Assembly (NCBI GenBank): GCA_041487355.1
Contig: JBGPND010000217.1
Location: 1-8,833 of the forward strand
DNA length: 8,833 bases
Direction of reading: 5' to 3'
Origin: JAMXLO01 sp041487355
GTDB lineage: Bacteria; Pseudomonadota; Alphaproteobacteria; Acetobacterales; Acetobacteraceae
Shown: piece by piece, positions 1 to 6,184 of the stretch
How positions within the stretch are numbered: position 1 is the stretch's first letter
How the letters are laid out: each line of letters begins with the position of its first letter
The notes under the pieces: generated by a model
Told to the model about the DNA's origin: nothing
Database searches by the model: none
Seen by the model: the letters and a program-made list of their open reading frames with translations, nothing else
Made by a program: the position numbers and the translations under genes

Positions 1-2912
1 CCGATCACCTCGCCGATCGGGAACGAGTGCAGCTCCTCCTGCGCCGTCTTGAACACCGCGTCCTGGTCGTGGCCCTTCTGGCGCGCCAGTTGGCCCACCC
101 GGCCGGACACATACTCCCCCAATGCCAGCGCGCTGATGATGTCGTCTGCCCCGTGCGGCGCACGGCCCTGCAGACCCTCGCGCACCGCGTAGACGAACAC
201 GCCGTTGCGGCTGTCGTAGCTGTCCAGCGCCTCCTGCAGCGAAGTCGAGGCGGCCAGCAGGTAGCGTCCGGTCTCGTGCCCCACATTGGCCAAGGCGTCC
301 GCCGTCACCGCGCCCGAATAGCATGTGTCCAGGAACAGCAGCGCGTCCCGCGCCCGGATGCGCGACAGGGCGGCGATCAGCGTCGGCTCGTCGATCGCCG
401 CCCGGGCCACCGACTGCCAGGACGACACGTCCGCGACATCCTGCGGTATCAGCAGGAACCGCCCGTCGTCCTGGCCGCGCACGCCATGGCTCGCGACATA
501 GAACAGGAACGTGTCGTTCGGCCGGACGCGCCCAGCCAGCCGGTCGAACGCATCCAGGATGCCGGCCCGTGTCGCCTGCTGGTCGGTCAGCAGCGTCACA
601 TCGACCGTGGAAAACAGCCGCTCCCCGGCGCGCTGGATCGCGTGGGCGAACGTCTCGGCGTCCGCCACGGCGTAGTTCAGCGTCAGTGTCGGCGCGGCGA
701 AATGGTCGATGCCGACGGCCAGCACGAACAGCCTGCCATGCTCGCCCGCGCCGCTGTCCGCCGTTGCCAGATCGAGCGGCGTGGTCTCGACGAACACCGT
801 GTCCGACTTGTCGTAGACCCGGAGCTGGATGCTGTTCTGCCCGGGGTCCAGCGGCACGTCGATGGTGGTGCTCGCCTTGCCGCCCTCCGCCTCGGGCGAG
901 GCGAAGCGCCCGGCATTGCGGTCGTTGACGAAGGCGTCGATGTCGCCGATGCCGAGCCCGCGGTCGGTCAGGCGCAGGCCGATGCGCAGCTTGCCCGCCT
1001 GCGCCGGCAGCCGGGGCGACGATGCGGCATGCGGGTCAATCGCCGCACAACTGCCGTCGGCGAGTAGAGCGCAGAGTTCGGCGATCTCGACCGCGGGCTG
1101 GCGGGCCAGACGCGCGCGCAGATCCCCGAGTTCCGCCAGCCGCGTCCGCGACGGTCCCGCGTCGCCCGCCAGCCGCGCCCGTACCGCTGCTGGCGCATAG
1201 AGCGCCCGATAGGCCTGCGAGAAGCTGGTCCATTCCGGCTGCTGATCGTGGCCGCGGTTGAGGTGCACACCCACCAGGTCCTTGCCGCCGCGGTCGGCGT
1301 GGTCGAACAGCCCTTCCGGCGTGAACAGCACCCAGCGCGTGCCGTCAGAGTGGGCAAACAGCGCGACGCGTGGCTCCAGCGGGGCGTCGTGCGCCAGACC
1401 GTACCAGCGCAGCGTGCCATCCAGCAGGGCGGCGACCGCGACCGTGCCCGCCGCATTGACGGTCACCGCCCAGGCAGCGGCCGGCACCGGGACAGCGGCG
1501 ATCTGGTGGGCGTCGCGCGTGGAGAACAGCCGGAGATGCGTGTCGGTGCCGAGCAGCACGGCCGAAGTGTCGGGCAGGATCGCCAGGCTGCGGCTGAACT
1601 CGGCGCGGTCCAGCGCCAGGGGCACGCCGTTCAGCCGTGGCGCTGAGGAATCCTTCCAGTTGCCGGGTGTCAGGCCCGGGGCGGCGGTCCGGGCGACCGC
1701 CAATGACGCATCGGCCGACGGGGCGGCCGCAAGGCGGCTGGCGGCAGCGTCGAAGCGCAGCAGGCCACTCGTGGCGGCGAATTCCACGACGGATCCGTCG
1801 GCGGATACCGCGAGGCGCTGCTCGCGCGCCGGGCGGAGGTCGGCCATCGGTGGGGCAGGGCGGGAGGCGATGGTGCCGTCGGGGGCGATCCGCCCCCAGC
1901 CAGGGTCCTCGGCCGAGAATACCGCGCCGCCGCCGGGCACCGGCCGGATGTCGAGGATCGTATCGCGCGCGGCTTGCAGGTCGGTGGCGGGGCCGAGCCC
2001 GAAATCGTCCCAGCGGCGGATCACGTTCGCCGCGCCGGCCCGCGCATAGCCGCCGGCCAGAAGCTGTACGCCGCCATGGTCGTTGGCGGCCCAGGCCACC
2101 GCCAGCAGGCCCTCCCCCTTCAGGCCGTCGGTATCGGGCGAGAACAGCGGGAGCAGCGTGCGCGCCGACAGAACGTCGACCCGCAAGTGTCCCTGCCGAT
2201 CCGCATTCTCGTAGGTGACCGCGAGCAGGCTGCCGTCCGGCGAGACCGCCAAGCCCCACGGGTGCAGGCCGGGCGCCGGTTCCTTCTCCGCTGTCTTGCG
2301 GCCGTCAGGCCCGTAGGCGCGCAGCTTGCCGTCCGCCGCCGCGGTATACAGCCTGCCCTCGCGGTCGAAGGCGAGGTTGCGGATCGGGCCGGCATAGGCC
2401 GGGTCCTCGAAGATCGACTTGCCGGATGCGGCATCCCATACCCGCGCCCCGCCGCGCGCCAGGCCGGCGGCGAAACGGCTGCCGTCGGGGGAGACGGCCA
2501 GTGCGTTCACCGGCGAAGGCAGACCGGACAGGCGGCCCGCCAGCACGCCGCTCCGCGCATCGAACAGGTAGATGCTGAACGTGCCGTCCCAGGCTCCACC
2601 GGTAGCGCCGGCGGCAAACACCCGACGACCGTCCGGGCTGACGGCGACCGCGTAGATCTCGCCCTCCTGTTCGGCGCCGATCGGCGGCCGCAGCACGGCA
2701 CGCGGCTTGCCGTCTGGCAGCGACCACAGCCGCACGGTCTTGTCGTAGCCCGCGGTGGCGAGCAGGTGGCCGGATGCGTCCACCGCGAGATGCGACACGG
2801 CACCGATATGGCCGCCGGCCTCGATGCGCAGGAACGGCGCCTGCGCCGGAGTCTGCGCGGACGCCTGGCCGGCAAGCGCCAGCAGAACAATGCAAAGCGC
2901 GGCGCGAATCAC
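1..2912 (-). CDS. Exported WD40-repeat caspase-family (C14) protein, C-terminal end beyond the window
   Basis: A 970-codon frame reads without a stop from a GTG at 2912 to the left edge. Residues 1-19 form a signal peptide (hydrophobic ALCIVLLALAG, then ASA before Gln20), so the protein should be exported. Residues about 33-520 look like a beta-propeller: the first blade has the GH...W pattern (GH at 34-35, YDKTVRLW at 56-63), and AVSPDG turns recur. A conserved linker follows (WVLFTPEGLFDHADRGG from 527), then an Ig-like beta segment at about 641-718. The caspase p20-like domain begins near 727 (RLFVLAVGID). It has the catalytic His809 in FYVASHG and Cys864 in LFLDTCYSG, then a GVFVYAVREGLQG segment at 904-916. 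Prokaryotic caspase homologues are cysteine peptidases usually cleaving after basic residues, but specificity here is unknown. The GTG start is favoured by the GTGA overlap with the upstream lipoprotein stop and by the good signal peptide directly after it. Caspase identity is secure; the biological role is not. Confidence 0.93.
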   Translation of the reverse strand, partial: MIRAALCIVLLALAGQASAQTPAQAPFLRIEAGGHIGAVSHLAVDASGHLLATAGYDKTVRLWSLPDGKPRAVLRPPIGAEQEGEIYAVAVSPDGRRVFAAGATGGAWDGTFSIYLFDARSGVLAGRLSGLPSPVNALAVSPDGSRFAAGLARGGARVWDAASGKSIFEDPAYAGPIRNLAFDREGRLYTAAADGKLRAYGPDGRKTAEKEPAPGLHPWGLAVSPDGSLLAVTYENADRQGHLRVDVLSARTLLPLFSPDTDGLKGEGLLAVAWAANDHGGVQLLAGGYARAGAANVIRRWDDFGLGPATDLQAARDTILDIRPVPGGGAVFSAEDPGWGRIAPDGTIASRPAPPMADLRPAREQRLAVSADGSVVEFAATSGLLRFDAAASRLAAAPSADASLAVARTAAPGLTPGNWKDSSAPRLNGVPLALDRAEFSRSLAILPDTSAVLLGTDTHLRLFSTRDAHQIAAVPVPAAAWAVTVNAAGTVAVAALLDGTLRWYGLAHDAPLEPRVALFAHSDGTRWVLFTPEGLFDHADRGGKDLVGVHLNRGHDQQPEWTSFSQAYRALYAPAAVRARLAGDAGPSRTRLAELGDLRARLARQPAVEIAELCALLADGSCAAIDPHAASSPRLPAQAGKLRIGLRLTDRGLGIGDIDAFVNDRNAGRFASPEAEGGKASTTIDVPLDPGQNSIQLRVYDKSDTVFVETTPLDLATADSGAGEHGRLFVLAVGIDHFAAPTLTLNYAVADAETFAHAIQRAGERLFSTVDVTLLTDQQATRAGILDAFDRLAGRVRPNDTFLFYVASHGVRGQDDGRFLLIPQDVADVSSWQSVARAAIDEPTLIAALSRIRARDALLFLDTCYSGAVTADALANVGHETGRYLLAASTSLQEALDSYDSRNGVFVYAVREGLQGRAPHGADDIISALALGEYVSGRVGQLARQKGHDQDAVFKTAQEELHSFPIGEVI

Positions 2913-3952
2913 CCCGCCAGCTCGAAGCCGCTCGCCTCGGCCTTCTCCGTCACCGCAACGCTCTGGGCGAAATCATCGCGCCGCGCGGCGTTGCTGCCGG
3001 CCAGCGTGCGCACGTCGCCCGACGCCGCGGCCGGCGTCGCGGTGGCCACGCTGATCGAGCGGCGGCCACCGGCGCCCTGCAGGTCGGCGGCGGAGACATA
3101 GCCGCGGGCGCCACTCGGCGTCTCCACCAGGGCATAGCCATTGCGGCCCGGACTGACCGTCACCTGTTCCCGCGGCTGCAGGCGGGCGATGTCGGGCGCT
3201 GCCGGATCGGGTCGCAGCTTGACCACCGCGGCGGTGCGGATGATGGCCTGTTGCGGCTGGACCTGGGTGCTGGCTGCGATGGCCGCCGCGGCGCCCGGGT
3301 CGATATTGTTCGTGGCGACTCCGAATTGCTGGCCACGGTCCTGAATTTGCTGATTTATCAGCTTGGCCAGTTGCTGATCTCGGGCGGCGTGCTGGCGCAC
3401 CAGGGCCATCGCCGCCTCGGCGGTGGCACGGTCGATGCGGCGTGCGGCGTAATCGGCATTGATCGCCCGCGCTTGGCGGAAGCGGCAGTCGATGAGCTGA
3501 TCGAAGGCAAGCTGGGTCTTGTCGATCTGCACATTCTCGCGCTCGAGGTCGAGGCTGACGCGGGAATACAGCGACGCCTGGTCCATCCGCTGCTGCTGCA
3601 GGGCCGACCAATAGGCCGTGCTGCCGCCGATCACCCCGCCGGTAATGCCGCCAGCCAGCGCGCCGAAGGCCGCGCCGCGCCAGTTGCCGGTGGCCAGACC
3701 GCCGATCAGCCCGCCGGCCAGTGCGCCCGTGCCAGCGCCGATCGCGGCACCCTGCAGGATCGCGGCGCCGAAGAAGTTGCCGGTCGAGTCCAGCGCCATG
3801 AGCTGCGGGCGGCAGGAGTCGGTGCCGTCATCCGGGCCGATGCGCTGCGCCTGCGTGGTGAAGGCACCCGGCGCGCAGCCGCACAAGAGCCCAGTGACGG
3901 CGACAACCGAGACGCCCCGCCTGAGCCAGATGGCAAATCCTGATCGTGGCAC
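2909..3952 (-). CDS. Glycine-zipper, SH3-domain lipoprotein upstream of the caspase gene
   Basis: The product is a predicted lipoprotein of 347 residues. I choose the GTG at 3952 over an in-frame ATG at 4018 because GGAGGG lies six bases before it. This start also gives a clean signal: MPRSGFAIWLRR, a hydrophobic run, then the lipobox LCGC with the acylated Cys at residue 26. Residues about 60-111 are rich in spaced Gly and Ala (GAAIGAGTGALAGGLIGG, then GGITGGVIGG), a double glycine-zipper pattern typical of membrane-inserting or oligomerising segments. Residues about 115-213 are polar, Gln/Ala/Arg-rich and probably helical. Residues about 240-292 resemble a bacterial SH3 domain (VVKLRPDPAAPD, then YALVETPSGARGYVSAADL). 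The tail at 293-347 is low complexity. The stop overlaps the caspase start by four bases, implying translational coupling and a joint function. SH3 domains of this type often bind cell wall or protein ligands; the ligand here is unknown. Confidence 0.85.
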   Translation of the reverse strand: MPRSGFAIWLRRGVSVVAVTGLLCGCAPGAFTTQAQRIGPDDGTDSCRPQLMALDSTGNFFGAAILQGAAIGAGTGALAGGLIGGLATGNWRGAAFGALAGGITGGVIGGSTAYWSALQQQRMDQASLYSRVSLDLERENVQIDKTQLAFDQLIDCRFRQARAINADYAARRIDRATAEAAMALVRQHAARDQQLAKLINQQIQDRGQQFGVATNNIDPGAAAAIAASTQVQPQQAIIRTAAVVKLRPDPAAPDIARLQPREQVTVSPGRNGYALVETPSGARGYVSAADLQGAGGRRSISVATATPAAASGDVRTLAGSNAARRDDFAQSVAVTEKAEASGFELAG

Positions 3953-3958
3953 GAAATA

Positions 3959-3964
3959 CCCTCC
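3959..3964 (-). promoter_or_regulatory. Ribosome binding site deciding the lipoprotein start
   Basis: On the minus strand GGAGGG is followed by six bases (TATTTC) and then GTG at 3952. This is the strongest Shine-Dalgarno match near this gene, and it places the start 22 codons downstream of the longest possible ATG frame. Confidence 0.75.
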
Positions 3965-3968
3965 GGGC

Positions 3969-4020
3969 AATTGCTTTGCTGCCAAGATGAAATAAGCCCC
4001 TGCTGTGTCCGAAAGCAATT
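3969..4020. repeat. 9-bp inverted repeat in the lipoprotein leader
   Basis: AATTGCTTT (3969-3977) and AAAGCAATT (4012-4020) are perfect reverse complements separated by 34 bases. The arms are AT-rich in GC-rich surroundings. They lie just upstream of the lipoprotein ribosome binding site, and the distal arm overlaps a weak -10 candidate. It may be an operator, a leader hairpin or chance. Confidence 0.35.
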
Positions 4021-4045
4021 CTGAGCAAGCGGCGGACTATTGCAA
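4018..4045 (-). promoter_or_regulatory. Weak sigma70-like promoter candidate for the lipoprotein-caspase operon
   Basis: On the minus strand TTGCAA (4045-4040) and CAGAAT (4023-4018) are spaced by 16 bases, each matching four of six consensus positions. The location, about 66 bases before the GTG start and in the only AT-richer part of the intergenic region, is suitable. The match is weak and no other evidence supports it. Confidence 0.2.
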
Positions 4046-4090
4046 CCAGCGGCATCAGTTGACGCCGCGCCGGTGCTGTCGCCAGACTTG

Positions 4091-4139
4091 CCCCCGGGCC
4101 CTTGACCCGGGGGCCTGTCCCCGGGCCCTTGACCTGGGG
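4091..4139. repeat. Two tandem GC-rich palindromes, REP-like extragenic element
   Basis: The 16-base unit CCCCGGGCCCTTGACC occurs at 4092-4107 and again at 4119-4134, 27 bases apart. Each unit is the left part of a hairpin. The first is CCCCCGGG, loop CCCTTGA, then CCCGGGGG (perfect 8-bp stem, 4091-4113). The second is CCCCGGG, the same loop, then CCTGGGG (one G-T wobble, 4119-4139). GATCCAG follows. On the other strand this reads as CTGGATCCCC-AGGTCAAGG, resembling, from memory, abundant alphaproteobacterial intergenic palindromes built on CTGGATCCCCGGGTCAAG. It lies between the divergent genes and would form stem-loops in the leader of the plus-strand operon if transcription begins upstream of it. 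Confidence 0.7.
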
Positions 4140-4152
4140 ATCCAGCGCCAAC

Positions 4153-4158
4153 AGGGAG
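4153..4158 (+). promoter_or_regulatory. Ribosome binding site deciding the reductase start
   Basis: AGGGAG lies eight bases before the ATG at 4167. It selects this start over an in-frame ATG at 4005, whose extra 54 codons would translate the intergenic palindromes and sit before the Rossmann-fold N-terminus. Confidence 0.75.
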
Positions 4159-4166
4159 AGCCCAGC

Positions 4167-5147
4167 ATGCGGATCTGCGTCTATGGCGCCGGCGCGATCG
4201 GCGGCCATCTGGCGGTGCGCTACTCGCGCGGCGGAGCCGAGGTCTCGGTGCTGGCGCGCGGCCCGCACCTGGCGGCGATCCAGCGCGACGGGCTGACGGT
4301 ACACACCAGCGCCGGCGAGCTGCGGGCGCGCGTGCGGGCGAGCGACGATCCGGCAGCGCTGGGGCCGCAGGATGCGGTGGTGGTGACGGTGAAGGCGCCT
4401 GCGCTGCCGGCGGTGGCCGCGGGGATCGGCCCGCTGCTGCGTCCCGATACGCCGGTGGCCTTCGTGATGAACGGCATCCCCTGGTGGTATTTCCACGCGC
4501 TGCCGGGACCGCTGGAGGGCTGCCGTCTGCAGCGCATCGATCCGGATGACGCGTTGTGGCGTGCGGTCGGACCGGAGCGGGCGATCGGCGGTGTAGTTTA
4601 CGCGGCGAGCGCGGTGATCGCGCCGGGGGTGATCGAGCTGGAGAACCCCAACGCGCGCGTGGTGTTCGGCGAACCCGACGGGCGGATGACGGAGCGGGTG
4701 GCGGCGATCGCCGCGCCGCTGCGCTCCGGCGGCATCACCGCCGAGGTGACGCCGGCAATCCGCGACGCGATCTGGAACAAGCTGCTGGGCAATCTCGGCA
4801 ACGGGCCGCTCGCCGTGCTGACCCAGGTGAGCATCCGTGACCTCTTCCACGAGCCGATCTGCGTCGCGGCGGCGCGGCGGATGATGCAGGAGGCCGCCGC
4901 GGTCGCCACGGCTTTGGGCGCCAAACCCGATCTCGACCACGAGAAGCGGATCGCGCATGGCCGCAGCCTGGATCACAAGCCGAGCATATTGCAGGACCTG
5001 GAGCTTGGGCGGCCGATGGAGATCGACGGCATCTTCGGCGCCCCGCTGGAACTGGCGCGCATGGCGGGCGTGGCGACACCGACACTGGATCTGCTGGTGG
5101 CAATGGCCAAGGTGAGGGCCCGCGCCGCCGGGCTGTATCCGCGGTAA
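4167..5147 (+). CDS. Ketopantoate reductase (PanE/ApbA)-family oxidoreductase
   Basis: This is a 326-residue NAD(P)-dependent oxidoreductase, expected to be cytoplasmic. The family prototype reduces 2-dehydropantoate to pantoate in pantothenate synthesis. The N-terminus is a Rossmann nucleotide-binding fold (MRICVYGAGAIGG, Gly7, Gly9, Gly12). Family catalytic positions are visible: Asn102 in FVMNG, Lys205 in IWNKLLGN, and Glu285 in GRPMEID within the C-terminal helical domain. The HKPSILQDLELGRP segment (270-283) matches the family HxxSMLQD motif. The stretch between Asn102 and Lys205 is about 25 residues longer than in E. coli PanE and includes an aromatic IPWWYFH segment right after the Asn, so I do not call this panE; it is more likely a paralogue acting on another 2-oxo acid or related substrate. 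It heads an apparent operon, with the aldo/keto reductase starting 24 bases after its stop. Confidence 0.88.
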   Translation: MRICVYGAGAIGGHLAVRYSRGGAEVSVLARGPHLAAIQRDGLTVHTSAGELRARVRASDDPAALGPQDAVVVTVKAPALPAVAAGIGPLLRPDTPVAFVMNGIPWWYFHALPGPLEGCRLQRIDPDDALWRAVGPERAIGGVVYAASAVIAPGVIELENPNARVVFGEPDGRMTERVAAIAAPLRSGGITAEVTPAIRDAIWNKLLGNLGNGPLAVLTQVSIRDLFHEPICVAAARRMMQEAAAVATALGAKPDLDHEKRIAHGRSLDHKPSILQDLELGRPMEIDGIFGAPLELARMAGVATPTLDLLVAMAKVRARAAGLYPR

Positions 5148-5171
5148 ATCGAGGCGGGAAGGACAGAGCAC

Positions 5172-6167
5172 ATGGAGATGCGGACATTCGGGCGGACCGG
5201 TTTGCGGGTCTCGATCCTCGGCTTCGGGTGCGGCGCGGTGGGCGGGCTGATGGTACGCGGCACGCCGGAGGACCAGGAGCGCGCGGTGGCGCGAGCGCTG
5301 GAGGCCGGGGTCAACTACTTCGACACCGCAGCGATGTACGGCAACGGCGAGTCGGAGAAGAACCTCGGCCGCGTGCTGGCGAAGCTGAAGCCCGACGTCG
5401 TTGTCGGCACCAAGGTGCGCATTCCGTCGGCCGATTTCGGCCGCATCGGCGCGGCGGTGGCTGAGTCACTCGAAGCAAGCCTGAAGCGCATGGGCCGCGA
5501 GCAGGTCGACATCTTCCACCTGCACAACGCGATCACGACCAATGGTGGCGGCGAGTCGATCTCGGCCAAGACCGTGCTGGACGAGGTGGTGCCGGCGTTC
5601 GAGAAGCTGCGCCAGCAGGGCAAGACGCGCTTCCTCGGCATCACCGCCGTCGGCGACACCGCGGCACTGCATCAGGTGATCGACGCACGCGCCTTCGACA
5701 GCGCCCAGGTCAGTTACAACATGCTGAACCCGAGCGCAGGCGCGGCGTTGCCGGCCGGCTATCCGGCGCAGGACTACGGCAGGATGTTCGACCACACGCA
5801 GGCCGCCGGCGTCGGCATCGTCGGCATCCGCGTGCTGGCCGGTGGTGCATTGAGCGGCGAGGCGGAGCGACATCCGATCGCCAGCCCGCCGCCCGATCCG
5901 ATCGGTTCGGCGCATTCCTACGACGCGGATCTGCGGCGTGCGCGGCGGCTGCTGCCGCTGGTGCAGCAGGGTCACGTCGGCAGCCTGCCGGAGGCGGCGG
6001 TGCGCTTCGCCATCACGCATCCCGCGATGGGCACGATTCTGGTCGGCATGGCTACGCTGGCCGAGTTCGAGCAGGCGCTGGCGGCGGTGAACAAGGGTCC
6101 GTTGCCGCAGGCGGCTCTGGACAGCCTGGCGGCGGCACAGCGCGGCTTCGTCGGCGAAGCACGCTGA
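5172..6167 (+). CDS. Aldo/keto reductase
   Basis: This is a 331-residue (beta/alpha)8-barrel oxidoreductase, full length for the family and expected to be cytoplasmic and NADPH-dependent. The catalytic tetrad is complete: Asp51 and Tyr56 in YFDTAAMYGNGESE, Lys81 in VVVGTKV, and His118 in DIFHLHN. The N-terminal FGRTGLRVSILGFGCG is typical of bacterial aldo/keto reductases. Residues about 224-232 (VLAGGALSG) and 276-294 (EAAVRFAITHPAMGTILVG) match the cofactor-binding C-terminal strands and helices. The ATG at 5172 has GGGAAGGA eight bases upstream; the ATG two codons later is a less likely alternative. It follows the ketopantoate-reductase-like gene by 24 bases and precedes the first ABC permease by 17, so all are probably co-transcribed. 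The carbonyl or sugar substrate cannot be read from the sequence. Confidence 0.92.
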   Translation: MEMRTFGRTGLRVSILGFGCGAVGGLMVRGTPEDQERAVARALEAGVNYFDTAAMYGNGESEKNLGRVLAKLKPDVVVGTKVRIPSADFGRIGAAVAESLEASLKRMGREQVDIFHLHNAITTNGGGESISAKTVLDEVVPAFEKLRQQGKTRFLGITAVGDTAALHQVIDARAFDSAQVSYNMLNPSAGAALPAGYPAQDYGRMFDHTQAAGVGIVGIRVLAGGALSGEAERHPIASPPPDPIGSAHSYDADLRRARRLLPLVQQGHVGSLPEAAVRFAITHPAMGTILVGMATLAEFEQALAAVNKGPLPQAALDSLAAAQRGFVGEAR

Positions 6168-6184
6168 TGGCCTGACGCCGCGCC

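Noticed and set aside
968..2895. Minus-strand frames at 968-1456, 1345-2259, 2305-2895 and 2507-2890
   Set aside because: They are out of frame with the continuous GTG-started caspase frame and have low-complexity translations.
27..3943. Long plus-strand open frames (for example 27-1067, 1974-3101, 2774-3943) opposite the caspase and lipoprotein genes
   Set aside because: Their translations are Arg/Ala/Gly-rich with no domain signal, while the minus strand gives coherent caspase, WD40, lipobox and SH3 motifs. They follow from high GC and third-position bias.
3953..4018. Lipoprotein start at the ATG at 4018
   Set aside because: It would put 22 mostly polar residues before the signal peptide and ignore the GGAGGG site spaced six bases from the GTG at 3952.
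4059..4088. Plus-strand promoter from TTGACG (4059-4064)
   Set aside because: The -35 match is good, but the best -10 at suitable spacing is CAGACT, with three of six matches, which is too weak in this composition to call.
4091..4139. Rho-independent terminator at the intergenic palindromes
   Set aside because: The stems are strong, but no T-run follows on either strand and no gene ends here; both neighbours diverge from this region.
4005..4166. N-terminal extension of the reductase from the ATG at 4005
   Set aside because: The extension repeats CPRALD because it translates the palindromic repeat, and the family N-terminus begins at the ATG at 4167, which has its own AGGGAG site.
3828..5171. 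A 447-residue minus-strand frame opposite the reductase gene
   Set aside because: The translation is His/Arg-rich without recognisable domains and is antisense to a clear ketopantoate-reductase-family protein; it also crosses the intergenic palindromes.
6167..6175. Mini-frame ATG GCC TGA overlapping the aldo/keto reductase stop
   Set aside because: It has two codons and no ribosome binding site; it only shows that the permease cannot start upstream of 6185.
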